64,000 bases of DNA from assembly GCF_036324505.1 (NCBI RefSeq), contig NC_086367.1, positions 21,597,078 to 21,661,077 on the forward strand, read 5' to 3'. A model generated the notes under the pieces. The model saw only the letters and a list, made by a program, of their open reading frames with translations, had not been told where the DNA came from and searched no databases. Position numbers and translations under genes: made by a program. Positions 16,479 to 36,237 of this stretch are shown here, piece by piece. The stretch is from Eleginops maclovinus. Lineage: Eukaryota > Chordata > Actinopteri > Perciformes > Eleginopidae. Within the stretch, counting starts at the first letter, position 1; the number at the start of each line of letters is the position of its first letter.

Positions 16479-17382
16479 TGAGCTCAAGCCTGTACTACTG
16501 TTCTCATAACAAGGTAGGAAAGGAAAAATAATCATCATAAATTAGAAAGCCAGTTCCCTTTTTTCCACCCTTCTAACCAACAGTGATTTTCCTCTTAGAT
16601 TTCAGATCAGGAATAGGATAACAGATGATAACTTGATTAATCTACAAATGGAAAGGTCTTGTAAATGAAAGATATGGAAAGGAAAAACAAAGGGAAATCA
16701 GAAATTAAGTTCACATCTTTGACGATAGAAATATAGAGGAGGTTAACGCACCATGTTTGTATGTGACGATCATGGACTCGTACTCATGAATTATGCATTT
16801 TATTCAGGGATTGAGGGAAGAAAGTAGTGTACTCTATACAGTACAGTGGACAGTTCTTTATTTCCTCTATGCAAATGACCAATATTAATCACTTTTCCAC
16901 AAAAACTTCCTGAACTAAAGCTAACCAATGACTGAAATTATCAGCAGCTTTACAAATGAGTCCTTAGCAAATGGTTTGATTTGAAATCCAATCCTCCCAC
17001 AAGACTTACAAAGAGGCAGTGTCGGACTGTGTCGATTCAGACCAAATATGGGCTGAATTAATGAGGCTTTAATAAGGTCTGTGCATGACCATATGTGCTA
17101 CTGTCAGCCTGAAGGAAATGTATATTTGGCTAACGTGGACTGAAGCAACTTCAGGGAAACAACAGCCTTTATAAATCCGTTATACGTTCAACAAATCTTA
17201 ATTTAATAAATACAAATATTATAACATGCACAAATATAGAAATCAATTATATTTGCTACGAGCAGCTGCAGTCAACAAAGACCCTCTTTTCCACACACAG
17301 GTGACGGGTGATTTCCTTCATCAGTGCAGCCCATATCCCACAATGACCAATGTGTGTGTGTGTGCATGGCGAGGTTACTTAC
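16477..17382. other. Intron flank of the CNBHD exon
   Basis: Intronic sequence on the downstream (left) side of the exon at 17383-17579. It begins with the GTAAGT donor on the minus strand and has a short (GT)n at 17351-17364. No further exon was recognised. Confidence 0.6.
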
Positions 17383-17579
17383 CCTCTTGCGCAGGTTGCA
17401 GGTGAGGATGAGGTTGCGGGAGAAGGAGTTGGCGAAGGCGGTGTAAAACTCCAGCACTTTGAGCAAGGCATCCCTCCTGATGACGTGGAGGTCGCAGTAC
17501 GTTAGCGCCCGGACGTTAGCGCACGCGTGGGCCAGGTTGGTTTCCTTCCAGAAGACGTCCCCAAACACGTCGCCTTTAC
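17383..17579 (-). CDS. kcnh5: KCNH5 (EAG2), second CNBHD exon with C-helix and intrinsic-ligand segment
   Basis: Two bases complete the split glycine and 65 codons follow: [20 protein letters not shown], then [40 protein letters not shown] and NLRKR. It contains the end of the beta-roll, the phosphate-binding-cassette equivalent and the C helix. The acceptor is TCTGCAG and the donor GTAAGT; the exon ends in phase 0. In mouse EAG1 a Tyr-Asn-Leu segment after the C helix folds back into the ligand pocket (established structure). Here the segment is Cys-Asn-Leu, as in mammalian EAG2, which supports the KCNH5 call. The next expected coding sequence, beginning IIFRKISDVK in human, was not found in the 17.4 kb that follow, so the terminal exon should lie left of base 1. 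Confidence 0.95.
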
Positions 17580-20500
17580 CTGCAGACACAGGAGTTGAAA
17601 TATTGAAACATCAGGTATTTGTGATGCTGTCTGTCTTTCTTATTTCTATGAAACAGAGAAATGAATATATTTAGTTTGAGGACTTAATTACCGTAGGATT
17701 TTAGAGTTTATTGGATATAAAGCCCGTCACATCCCCTTCCATTGTGTCCAGCTATAGCTGTTTTCAAAGCTGTATTTCTAAACCTTAACGACATGTTTGC
17801 TCTCATGTTTTGTGACAGCTTCAAGACCACAGAGGAAAACACACAGATAGGAGAAGTGACGTTACATCGGCTGAGATGTGCTAATTGAGAGAGAAGAAAT
17901 AACATAGGGCTGTTATGGAAGGCGGGAAAGGAGCGTGACGTCCTCTGTTCATCACATCGTGTTCATTGTCAACTTGTTTGTGTATTGTTAGGATTTTATG
18001 AATAAGGGAGACAGTCAGGGGACATTTAAAAGGCTTTAAGGGATTTTCCCTTTCCTGTACAGTGTTACTTAGGTTTTAGTGCATGTAAATGGTCTGCAAA
18101 GGGTACAATCCCTGTGTTCCCTTTGGACCCCTCATTAGCACAATATGTCCTCTTAAAGTACAGCCTCATGCTGATAGCTGCAGAGCAACATGTTGACTTT
18201 TACCATAAACCATGGCCCTCTCTAGATAGATCACACCCACTTTCTTTTTCTGTCCATGGCAACAGTTTTACCTGACCAGGTCCTTAGCAACCAAAGCTGC
18301 TGATTCCACCATGTACCTGATACCAGGCGTTAGATTACAGGTGCAGTGATTCCATTTATTTCAAATCCTACATAATCAGAGGGGAATGAAAAGGAGAAAA
18401 CATGAAGACCAACATTTTCGAGTACACTTCGAGAGACGTTAAAGACTAGACTGTTAGAGAAAGCCGGGATGAAAAGGGCAACGGGATTCAGAGAGAAACT
18501 GCTGGTAAAACCACACAGAAAAAGCAGGCGATGCAAAGTAAAGTTAAAGCAAACTGCATTAGGATGAAGCTTGTCCAATGACATCTTGATTAGCTGCTTG
18601 AAGTTTTTTGCAGAGCTGTCGATCAAAGGGAACACCAACACCATTAAAACCTTTCCTCCTCAACCTGACACTTAAAGTAACGTGTGCACTTTCTTCCCTT
18701 TGGTCTCATGCTGGTTTTTATGGCAAACATTAAAATGATTTTGCATAAGGAAGGTGTTATTTTCTTGCACAAATGAACTGAAATGTAGCGCAGCTTGTAG
18801 CACGGATCCTTCTTAAATTGATATACTCTTCGCTTATTGGCTTCAACCCAACCGCAGCCACCTGGACCCTTGACTTATCAACTGCCAGCATAAAATCTCC
18901 ATGCTAATCAGTCGCAGCAGATGACCATGTGTGTTTACACTTGTTAGCGTCTCCTGGGCAACGCCAAAGTTGTCCCTACAAAAACGAGAGGATGAGGAAT
19001 CATAATTACATGCAGCCTCAGATGTGTCATGTGTTATCAAAAGGAAAAATAAAGCAATCCTTGACCTTTTTAAATAAACAATGACCATCATGTATGTTGC
19101 AGTTTGAGCATTTATCATTAAGCTTTAATCTAACACTGAATCTGTTTCAATTTAAATGTAATTCAAGCATATCGTTAATAATTTGAATAACATTTTGGAC
19201 TGTTTTTTATTTAAATTAAGTATTGTTTATTTTTATAAGTCAAAGCTGCTTTCATTTTTTAGGCATTTTTCTTTGTTTTTTATCTATTTATAATATTTAT
19301 AACTGTATATTAAAATGATATAATATAAATACGTTTATAAAATATATGTATAAGTCAATAAAAATAATAAAACTCTTGCATTTTTATAGTGATTAAAATG
19401 CATCATCAAAAAAATGATCTATAAAACTAACTAAAATTATGATACTTGCAAAAATGTAGATCAATCAACTATGAGGAACTATGATACTAGACCTTTTAGT
19501 CATTTTAAATACTTAGTTGTGATATGATTGTGATTATAAAGCATTATGAATATTTATATAGTAGCTGGAATAAGAAAAAGAGAATGCACCTAAATACATT
19601 GTTTATGTATCATACACAGGGCTGCCATGGAGAGTGTTCCATAACGTATTTCAGTAGCAAATAGAATATGAGATGCAGTTGCACTGTGGCTGTAAGAGGT
19701 AGATAAAATAAAGTAAAATGCAGGCTAATCACATCTCAATTCTGTGTCTGAACCTGCCACAGCCATCAGCTCAGCATTTCTCTGAGCTGTCCCAGATACG
19801 ATGTGACAAAAAACGAGTCCACAATGTCCTGGAGCTGTCACAACACCCTGAGTAATAGACGTATCCAGCATGCTGTTGCAAAATGCAGACAGAGTGTGTG
19901 TGTCACTGCGAGTATGAACCCGACAGGCCTTCCTCCGTGCACCCCGAGGGCCATTTTCTCCACGAAACATCCAACGGTGACTCGTCTGGAAAGAGCGCCC
20001 AAAACATCTGCAGCTCATCACCAATTAGCCGTGCCGATGCAGACGCGGTCGCAAGGGTCCCGGGGGGGTGGTGGTGGTGGTGGTGTGAAAGTGTGATGGA
20101 GGAGGTCGATGTGTGCACGGTGTCACAGGTACAACAGGGTTAAAAATCACAACCAAGACTGTTACTACAGGGAGGGTGGAGATGGATATATCGGTGATGT
20201 GACCCCTGTCAGCAGGCTCTGTAATGCTGCCATTACTCACCCACAACCGACATCATTGCTCCTCATATTCTGCAAGACTGACTACAGGGATAGTGATGGT
20301 TTATGAAGGGAAAAAATGCCTTTGTACACTCTGTATTGTACTACAGTAGCATCGAATGTAATGGCTGGTACATTTAAGGTGTATATTTGCTCTATTGCCT
20401 CAGTTCAGAATATGCAAACAGTGTTCAAAGATGCTGGGATGTAGCATGCCAAGACTCAAGGTCCAGGGAAGACGTATTTTTGGAGGCCAATTGTGTAGAA

Positions 20501-21295
20501 AATGAGCTCTGTGTCAAATAGAGAACCAACGTTATTGGTCCTGTAGAATATTAAAGAATAAAAGCTGATTTCGGGTTAGGGTTAGGCATCACTACTAAGC
20601 TACAAATGTGTGATGGCGTTTGGATGTCTCGTACAGCACTTGTTACCCTCGCAAAGACACCATTTACAATTGTGGTATCTACTGAGGTATTTTGCGTCAC
20701 GGAACGTAAACACACACTTAATTTCAGGCATCTAACCAAAAACAAACCCAAAAAAGACATGGACTTGGAGACAAGCAAACCAGATGCAGACTTTCCAAAC
20801 TAAACCTGCTTCTACGTGGCGTTATATAAGAGGAAGATAAACAAGAATTATCTCTTTAACGAAGGTTGTCAACGGTCTTTCAATGGTTAATTACTTTTCA
20901 ACCAAGCAAACCTGTTCCTTCCATATAAACATGGGAAAGTATTTAATGTATAGGGCTATCCAGCATCCAAGAGGTGTTGTATGCGTGTGCACACGATGTC
21001 CTTTTCAAATATATACATTATGAATATTCTTTCATATGTTCTGATACTGTACACGACATGACCCCATGCTAACAAAACAGCAGATGTTAATTCTTCCAAC
21101 CCCCCGGTTACACTATGTAGTATTCCTTTGATCCCACTGGCGGCGCAGTCCCTTGTGTAGTTTTAACAACATATGGTCAGTTCAATGTGATGCTGGATCC
21201 TCTATAGTTTGAACATAAACAAACCGATTGAATAAAGAAGAGGGACCTGAGGTTAATATTCCTCATCTGTGATTATTCATACACTGTAATGTGAT
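17580..21295. other. kcnh5 intron, no gene seen
   Basis: Part of the 10.2 kb intron between the two CNBHD exons. A MITE fragment lies at 18034-18130, AT-rich low-complexity DNA at 19130-19570, a (GGT)n run at about 20066-20084, and a two-unit GGGTTAGGGTTAGG motif at 20574-20588. No coding exon was seen. Confidence 0.6.
18034..18130 (+). mobile_element. MITE, ~400 bp family, copy 5 (5' fragment)
   Basis: Only the first ~100 bases of the family are present: TTTTCCCTTTCCTGTACAGT, then TTTTAGTGCATGTAAATGGT and CTGCAAAGGG. The rest is absent. Confidence 0.7.
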
Positions 21296-21694
21296 TTAAA
21301 GAGGCCCTGTTTTGCTTTATAGTGTGTTATATGGGTTTTAGTGCATGTTAATGGTCTGCAAAGGCTCAAATCCAGAAGAAACTCCTCCATTAGACTCCTT
21401 TGTTTACATCCTTAACTAGTGACATAATTATGTAACACTCACGCTTTTGTCGCGCTTCAACACATTGTACGTGATAGGCTAAGGGGGCGAGACATTTATA
21501 AACGGCTGTCCAGTAGCAACAGAGTCAGCCAGCTAACCAATCAGAGCGGACTGGGCTCTGGTTTCAGACAGAGGGTGCAAAGAGGTGCTGCAGCACAGGC
21601 AGTATGAGAACAATAAAGAGCTTTCTGAACATTGAAGCATGGAGACATGTCCCAGGAGAGACACAGAATACGAATATGAACATAAGTATAATAT
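21296..21694 (+). mobile_element. MITE, ~400 bp family, copy 6
   Basis: A nearly complete copy, from AAAGAGGCCCTGTTTTGC to GAACATAAGTATAATATG. It contains TGATAGGCTAAGGGGGCGAG, AACCAATCAGAGCGGACTGG and ATAAAGAGCTTTCTGAACAT. The first CCAAT motif is degraded (CCAGTAGC). Confidence 0.85.
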
Positions 21695-23916
21695 GAACTC
21701 AGGTGGACATATCTTTTGTCTACCTGAGGATCAACTCGCAGCTTACATCGTGACAAATGTGTAGCCGACACTGAATGCTGCTGCAGGCTGTATCCGCCAT
21801 CAGCAGAAAAAGAAATTGCCTGTGGGCAGCAGGGCACGGTGTGTACCCTCGTATTGCTTTATCTTGCATTGCAGCTCGACGCGCATCGTGCAAGCAATCT
21901 CAGGCAGATTCTCTCAGCTGCTGATGCTGCTGCCCCAGTCAGGCCATTATCTCTGAGAACTGAGTGGGTGCAGACAGTCAATCCGCTGCTGTGACACTGA
22001 TCCACCAACAGCAGCATCCATGGTCATTATTGCATTAAAAGTACTACTATTAGCATTCTCTTTAAATAATTGAAGTACTTCCAGACTCTGCCCAGATGTT
22101 GTTCCTGCCGCAGATAAATAGTTACCATGTAATATATCTGACTTTGTTTTACAGCTTCCAGTTTTAGACAGAAAATGTTCATTAAACTCAATATGTTCAC
22201 TGTTGAAACAGGTATTAAGTAATTCATTCTGTTCCCAACATGAGGAACGGGATGTGTCTAAAAGTCCCAACATGATCAGTGCGATGTTAATCATAACTAC
22301 TTATGCTAATGAGGCCATTCATTAAAATAACTGATGTATTTATTATGCAGCTGCTTCCAGTTTTTGCAACATATGTGCAGTATCCCCCGGGATAAATAAA
22401 CTCCTGTCTTGAATAAGCTTCATATTTAGAGCTATTTTTGTGTGCAGAATGGTCCTTCAAAATGTGCTGCAACGTTAGCAGTAGTGTTGTTGTATGTGTC
22501 GCTGTCTGACATGTAAAGTGCTATGGGAACAGATTGCACCTCTAGGAAGATGAGGTCTAAAATCTGAGTCAAGCACATGTAAGTGCCCATTCCTACCTGG
22601 ATTTATAAGGTAGTTTGAGTTGGGAATATGAAAAGTGCCACAAAGAAAAGGCTCCCTTTCTAAAACGCATTATCATTCAAACACCAGGAGTACTTTCAGA
22701 TGAGGTTCATTTTTCTAAAATTGCTGTAAAGCCCTTAAATTGCCTCATAAAAAACACTAAAGATATTACTTTACTGATTGCATGAATAAAAGACACAATG
22801 AAATCTTCAATATTCATTCAAAGACAAAGGAGAGCCGCTTTCTCCAGACAAGACTCAACCTTAAAGGAAAAAACGTTTAGCCGTTTAGCATGAAGCAATT
22901 CATACATTTTAAAAATGCAATCAAATTTACTGTATCGGCTCAGGTTTCATTTGCACAACCCAACAATGAAAGCATCCTGACTCCAGCCAAGTCTCCACCC
23001 ACTCCAACCAAACCGTTTAAACCGTTAGCTTTAATGAAGCTAATTCACTCTGAAGCTGCAGACCGTTAGCTTAGCATAAACACTGAAAGCAGGGGGATGT
23101 AGCTAGCTCTTGTCCAAAGGTAACAACTGTCTTATCCCCTCGTTTAGAAAATATCTTGTCCTTTTTTGAAAACATCCTGTACCAAACAAGATGAACTTTC
23201 TACCTCACATATCTCAGGATGAGTGGGAGTTTCAAAGAATGATATCCGAGTCTTAAGATGGGTATAAAAAGCAGCAATGCATTAGGACATTTTATCTCTC
23301 TGCTGCCTTTAATCATCCTCCTTTTAAACGCTTATGAAATGCATCCTCTATTGTGTTTCACATAAAAGCACCGCGCTGATTCTAAATATAAGATCTTGGG
23401 ACGCAGCCAGACTCGTACAGCATGTGGTTTCAGGATGACCTCCTCCTGTTCACCGCTGAAGCAATGCATGCTGGGTCTGAACATATTGCAGCGTGAGTAA
23501 AAGACCAATCTTCTTCTTACAACCAAGCATGAATAATGGATTAAGAAAATTAATCAGCTCATCATTTGTGGCAAAACAACAAAAGTGTGTGAGGTGATTT
23601 TCTCTCGAGCAGAAACCATCAATAGATAATCCAGGGTGATGGTGTGTGGTCGTCTGTGTTTCCAGCTGTCTCTGCAGGAAGGACACACACCTCAAAGTTT
23701 GATAGCAAAAGGCAGAGCAAATAAAACTGGTAAGGACCTGAAGGAAAGTCATTGAGAAGAAGGAGAACATGAACAACAGATCTTATATATAAACAGTATA
23801 TATATATTTGTTTCTGGATAATTAAACTTGGCTTAAATTTATATTTTAGAGGGTTTTGGAGTTTAGCTATCCGAGGAACAAGATGAAAACAGTAAACCCC
23901 AAATGCAACCCCCTAA
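21695..23916. other. kcnh5 intron, no gene seen
   Basis: No exon. A dispersed fish repeat with GTTAGCTTAGCATAAACACT followed by CTTGTCCAAAGGTAAC lies at about 23050-23130 and is related to the tandem pair at 40230-40560. Confidence 0.5.
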
Positions 23917-24368
23917 CAGCGTGTCCAACATTTTTCACCAAGGGCCACATACAGAAAAATATACAAAGGGCCTGGCCCCTCACTAGAGGTGAGGTATACT
24001 GCCTCATAAGTTATTATGCTTGATACTTGAACATGATTTAAGAACGAAAACAGCCTACGTCACAGCTCTCCATAGGGTTTCATTTATTTTGTAATAAAAA
24101 GTGTTGGCAGCTCCTTCCTTACTTTTAATAAGGAATGAGCTGTTCTGGAAATAAGTTAGAGCTTCTTTTCTCAACTTGGATTTGTTTTTAAATGTTTTTG
24201 ACTGTAATTGACTGATTTCTTTGGGGGAAATTAGGTTAATTAACACATGAATACTACTGTTTAATAAGTACAATATAAAACAAGCACAAGTTTCAAGTGT
24301 AACCCATTTCCCGTTATACTTTTAGAATCTGCTGCGGGCTGATCAGAATTGGATTTTGGACACTCCTG
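23917..24368. mobile_element. hAT-type MITE, eroded copy
   Basis: It begins CAGCGTGTCCAACATTTTTC and ends GGATTTTGGACACTCCTG, diverged forms of the CAGGGGTGTCCAAACT terminal repeat of the element at 35722-36229. Internal blocks are shared with that copy: AGGGCCACATACAGAAA, CTGCCTCATAAGTTA, AGGGTTTCATTTATT. No transposase is encoded. A CCCTAA sequence flanks both ends, but no perfect 8-bp target duplication is left. Confidence 0.75.
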
Positions 24369-24868
24369 CCCTAATACTGATATGCTTAGCTGCTATACAT
24401 CACGCATATTGTAATCAAACATCCAGTAATGATCCTTTTCAGGCGACATACACACACAGTTTGTCATATTTTAATATTTTTATTGTAATATGTCTATCTG
24501 CTTGGCTTTCCCCCACAGACCTTATAGAGTTATAGGTTTTTCCTTCCAGCTGTCAGTCAAAATAAGACAAGAACTGGTCACGCTTCCTTAAATAAAGATC
24601 GGTCAGCTCTAATTGGCTGCTGTGTGTCCGAAGCATTAAAGTTTATGGACTGCTTTCAAGCCTCTTAAGCATTTTAAAATCAAGACAAACTTTGTCTACT
24701 GCATTAGTGACTCTGAGATCTTCTCCCACACATCACACTGCCTCCCACAGTCTCTGCTGAACGAGTCTGGGATAGGAAGCCTGGTGGATGATAGGAAATG
24801 AGAGGGTCATTATCTGTCAGTATTTACAGGGGACTGCCACATGATTGCCTTGTTACTTTGGGTAAAGT

Positions 24869-24870
<2 letters not shown>

Positions 24871-24930
<60 letters not shown>
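24871..24930. repeat. (GT)n microsatellite
   Basis: About 30 GT units. A second GT tract lies 135 bases to the right. Confidence 0.97.
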
Positions 24931-24932
<2 letters not shown>

Positions 24933-25062
24933 CCCTCTTATCGTCACTTTGTATATGAGATGTCATGAGCTGACACCCCCTCCATGAGAAAACTCATTCC
25001 CAGAGTCTGTGCATAGAGACATTGAACAGCAGTAATAAAACTACAGTACCTCTGCTGCACGA

Positions 25063-25065
<3 letters not shown>

Positions 25066-25154
<89 letters not shown>
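25066..25154. repeat. (GT)n microsatellite
   Basis: About 44 GT units. The 214-codon open frame at 25071-25715 begins in this tract and runs on through C/T-rich sequence (25255-25660). It has no recognisable domain and is not called as a gene. Confidence 0.97.
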
Positions 25155-27955
<2,801 letters not shown>

Positions 27956-28919
27956 TTAAAAGCTAAAGCTGTTGCAAGAGCAGTCAAAGTCTGCCACATG
28001 GTTACAGCTACATTTCTAAGATCCTCTTTGGTGGAGGAGAGTTACTTTTACTGCAAAATCGCCTTAAATTTCAAAGGTTACCTGAATTATACAACTTAAA
28101 ACATATTTTCCTCTGACATTTGAAAAGTATTTTTATTGATTTTTATTGTATTATTAGTCAAAAAAGCGGCCAAAGCTTCAGCTGTATCCTAAAATATATT
28201 CTGATCACATTCATGCTCTCCAGAGGATGAACTCCTTTGATAGTGAGTACATCATAACCTTTTTTGGTGGCACAATAGCACGTTGTTTCCCTACAAATGA
28301 CGCATTGTAAAAATCAAAAAGCTGATGTATGTTTTGTATTCCTAGTGAAAGACTCCCTGCAGCCTCTGGGACACCATCAGGAAACATGCAGGTCTTCCTC
28401 TCTTGAGCCTAAAAGTGCTTTCTTCTGCAGGAATAGTCTTTTGCAGGGATCTATTTGGATGTGCCAAATGAAACGCAGCCTCCACACGGTGAGATAATCC
28501 ATCACTGTAACGGTGGAGTCTTCATTTGGTTTGTTTCTCATTTCACCGGGATGAGTTCGGTGTTCTCGTATCAGTGCTTCCTGTCAATTACCTGAAGCTC
28601 TCAGGAAGAAACGTAACACTCCATCAGGAAATAATCCCTCAAAACAATGCGGCCTTAAACACCTCAACCCCCCCCGTCTTTATTCAGGACTGTGTTGAGC
28701 TCGGGCATCAGTGTGGCTCTCAATCAGGGGTCCTACATTGCAGCACAATATGAGAACTACAAAACCTGCAGGTCCTTGAATGCATCATTGATGGCAGAGA
28801 CCATGTTTATGAAGCGGGTTGATTTTCTGCTTCACATCAAAAAGAAAGGGATGATTTAGGATGGAGCGTCACTTGCAGCTGTTCTTAAAAACCCATTTAG
28901 CATTTCATGTTTATAGCTG

Positions 28920-29960
28920 TTTTCAACCAGCGTGCACAAGGATATTAATTTGGGGGTCGAAGACAAAAATCGTTATTATAATTTGCTGTTCTTTAATAAA
29001 ATGACTCTCTTATTGCTAGGGTTCATCATTTTTTTAAATCAGAGTTGTATACTTGATTAAATTACTCTAGTTAATAACTTCACTTAAATACTTACTGCTT
29101 AACAAGCACCACATTTGCATTTTTGCTTAAATTCTCTCCTATCTCTCACTCTCTTCGTTGCAAAATATGTAATTTACATTGAAAAGTTGGAAAAATGTTC
29201 CTGTTTCCAGAAGAAAACACATTTGGTAAGGTGTTGCATTTTCAACCAGCGACTACACTGACACACATGTGGTCTGGAGACAAAGACAACACGAGCAACA
29301 TCTCTATTATTACTGGGGCTTTAATTCTTACTGACTTATTGGCATATTTCTGAGGTCATTATTTTTGGTAGGAAACTGACTCGAAACTATGACTGCTTAA
29401 CGAGCATCACAATTGCATTTTACAAAACATTTCTCACCCTCTTCTTCGCAAAATATCTAATTTCCGTTAAAAGTTAGAAGACTCCGGGGCTTTTGGATCG
29501 TAAGGAGGACAAAATCTGGTTGAAAATCAGTTCTGCTTCTTTGAAAAACTCCCTTATTTTTGGGCTTATTGTTCATGCTTTCAGTCATGACGTCTCACAT
29601 ATTCAACCAACAACCATACTGACATTAAGTATGTCTGGAGTCAAAACAAAACACCACCAAGTCTTTAAAAGTGCTGGGACGTTTGACTGACTTATTAGTA
29701 CACTGCTAGGGTTGGTCATTTTTTCTCATCTCAAGAAATCTGCCAGTGAATTATGTCACGTAGAGAACTTTACCAAACTAACTTAAAAAACGTTGGCTAT
29801 TTAACGAGCACCAAATCTGCATTTTGGCTAAATGTTCTATAGCTCTCACAGTTTACTTTGCCAACATCTTATTTATGTGAAAATGTGGGGAAAAGTTCTT
29901 TCTTGACGAAGGTAAAAAGGACTTTCTGTTGAATCTGATCAAATCTTCCACTTTTTGGTC
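28920..29960. repeat. Degenerate tandem repeat, about 3 units of 300-400 bp
   Basis: Ordered blocks recur. TGCTTAACAAGCACCACATT (29097) recurs as TGCTTAACGAGCATCACAAT (29394) and as TATTTAACGAGCACCAAATC (29798). TTCGTTGCAAAATATGTAAT (29152) recurs as TTCTTCGCAAAATATCTAAT (29440). TTCAACCAGCGACTACACTG (29242) recurs as TTCAACCAACAACCATACTG (29600), with a possible start of another unit at 28920. GCTAGGGTTSRTCATTTTTT recurs near 29018 and 29706. The units share block order but are heavily diverged. No long open frame or known repeat family is seen. Confidence 0.65.
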
Positions 29961-30326
29961 AAAATGTTCAACAGATGAAAGCTTTGCCATCACTTTGCCT
30001 TGGACCCCCTTAAGGACATCTTTCTTTAAATGACTGCGGAGTGTGTACAGAAGGTTTTGGGATAGAAATATGCCAGTTAAAGCTTACAGGGCCTGCACTG
30101 AGTTTAGAAGCTCAGGTTCACTTGATAAAGCTGACCTTCCTTGTAATTAACCTTCCTTCAAAATGATTATTCTCCGTTAACTCCTAACATCCCTAATGTT
30201 TATAATTCAAACTGAGCTGACTGCTTATCGCCTTATTTCACCCAACTAAGACACACAAGTCCCACTATGAATTGGGTGCCGTCCACCTAATAATGTGCGT
30301 CTACAGGAAAACCATTACTGACATAC

Positions 30327-30386
30327 CTTTCTGTTGAGGTGAACACAGATGTCGGCCCGCATGTCCTTAGGACAGATGGATAATAC
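30327..30386 (-). CDS. kcnh5: KCNH5 (EAG2), 60-bp C-linker/CNBHD-entry exon
   Basis: This is a phase-0 microexon of exactly 20 codons, reading [20 protein letters not shown]. It falls below the size of a usual open-reading-frame search and was found by continuing the reading frame from the exon at 32589-32788. The acceptor is CTTCCAG before GTATTATCC, and the donor is GTATGT after the final AAG. It covers the last C-linker helices leading into the CNBHD. The first residues VLSIC match KCNH5; KCNH1 has VLQIC at the same place. The 2.2 kb intron to its upstream neighbour and the 2.4 kb intron to its downstream neighbour are the shortest in the window. Confidence 0.95.
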
Positions 30387-35721
<5,335 letters not shown>

Positions 35722-36229
35722 CAGGGGTGTCCAAACTTTGTCACCGAGGGCCACATACAGAAACATTTCAGAGAGCTGGGCCACTTATGGAGGTGAATAT
35801 CGCCTCATAAGTTAAGTTATAAGTTAGCAAAACTAATCAAATGTAGGTGAATAATGCACGATACTTGAGAACGCTTTCAGGAAAGAACAGCCTACATCCC
35901 GTCTGTCTTTAGGGTTTCATTTATTGTGTTGCAGCTCACTCCTTAAAACAGAAGCCTCAGACTGCTGAGAAGAAGAGTAAATATGAAGGTTACATTTCAA
36001 GCTGGTTATAGAAAGAAGTTATTGGGGGTTTTTTATCAACTAAGATTTGTTAGAAGATGTTTTAACATTTTAAATGACTGAATTTATTTGAGAATTGGGC
36101 TCATTAATATAATTAAACATATATATTTGAGAAGTACAATATAAGACAAGCAGAAGTTCACTTTGTGGGCCGATTCAAAATGGCCTGCGGGCCGCATTTA
36201 ACCCCCAGGCCGTAGTTTGGACACCCCTG
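35722..36229. mobile_element. hAT-type MITE with intact 8-bp target-site duplication
   Basis: A 508-bp non-coding element with perfect 16-base terminal inverted repeats, CAGGGGTGTCCAAACT at the left and its complement at the right. It is flanked on both sides by the 8-bp direct repeat ATGTAAAG (35714-35721 and 36230-36237). Eight-base target duplications and CAGGGGTG-type termini are hallmarks of the hAT superfamily. No transposase frame is present, so it would have moved using an autonomous relative. The diverged relative at 23917-24368 shares internal blocks. Confidence 0.92.
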
Positions 36230-36237
36230 ATGTAAAG

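Noticed and set aside
20574..20588. Telomere-like GGGTTAGGGTTAGG
   Set aside because: Only about two units, so expected by chance and too short for an interstitial telomere.
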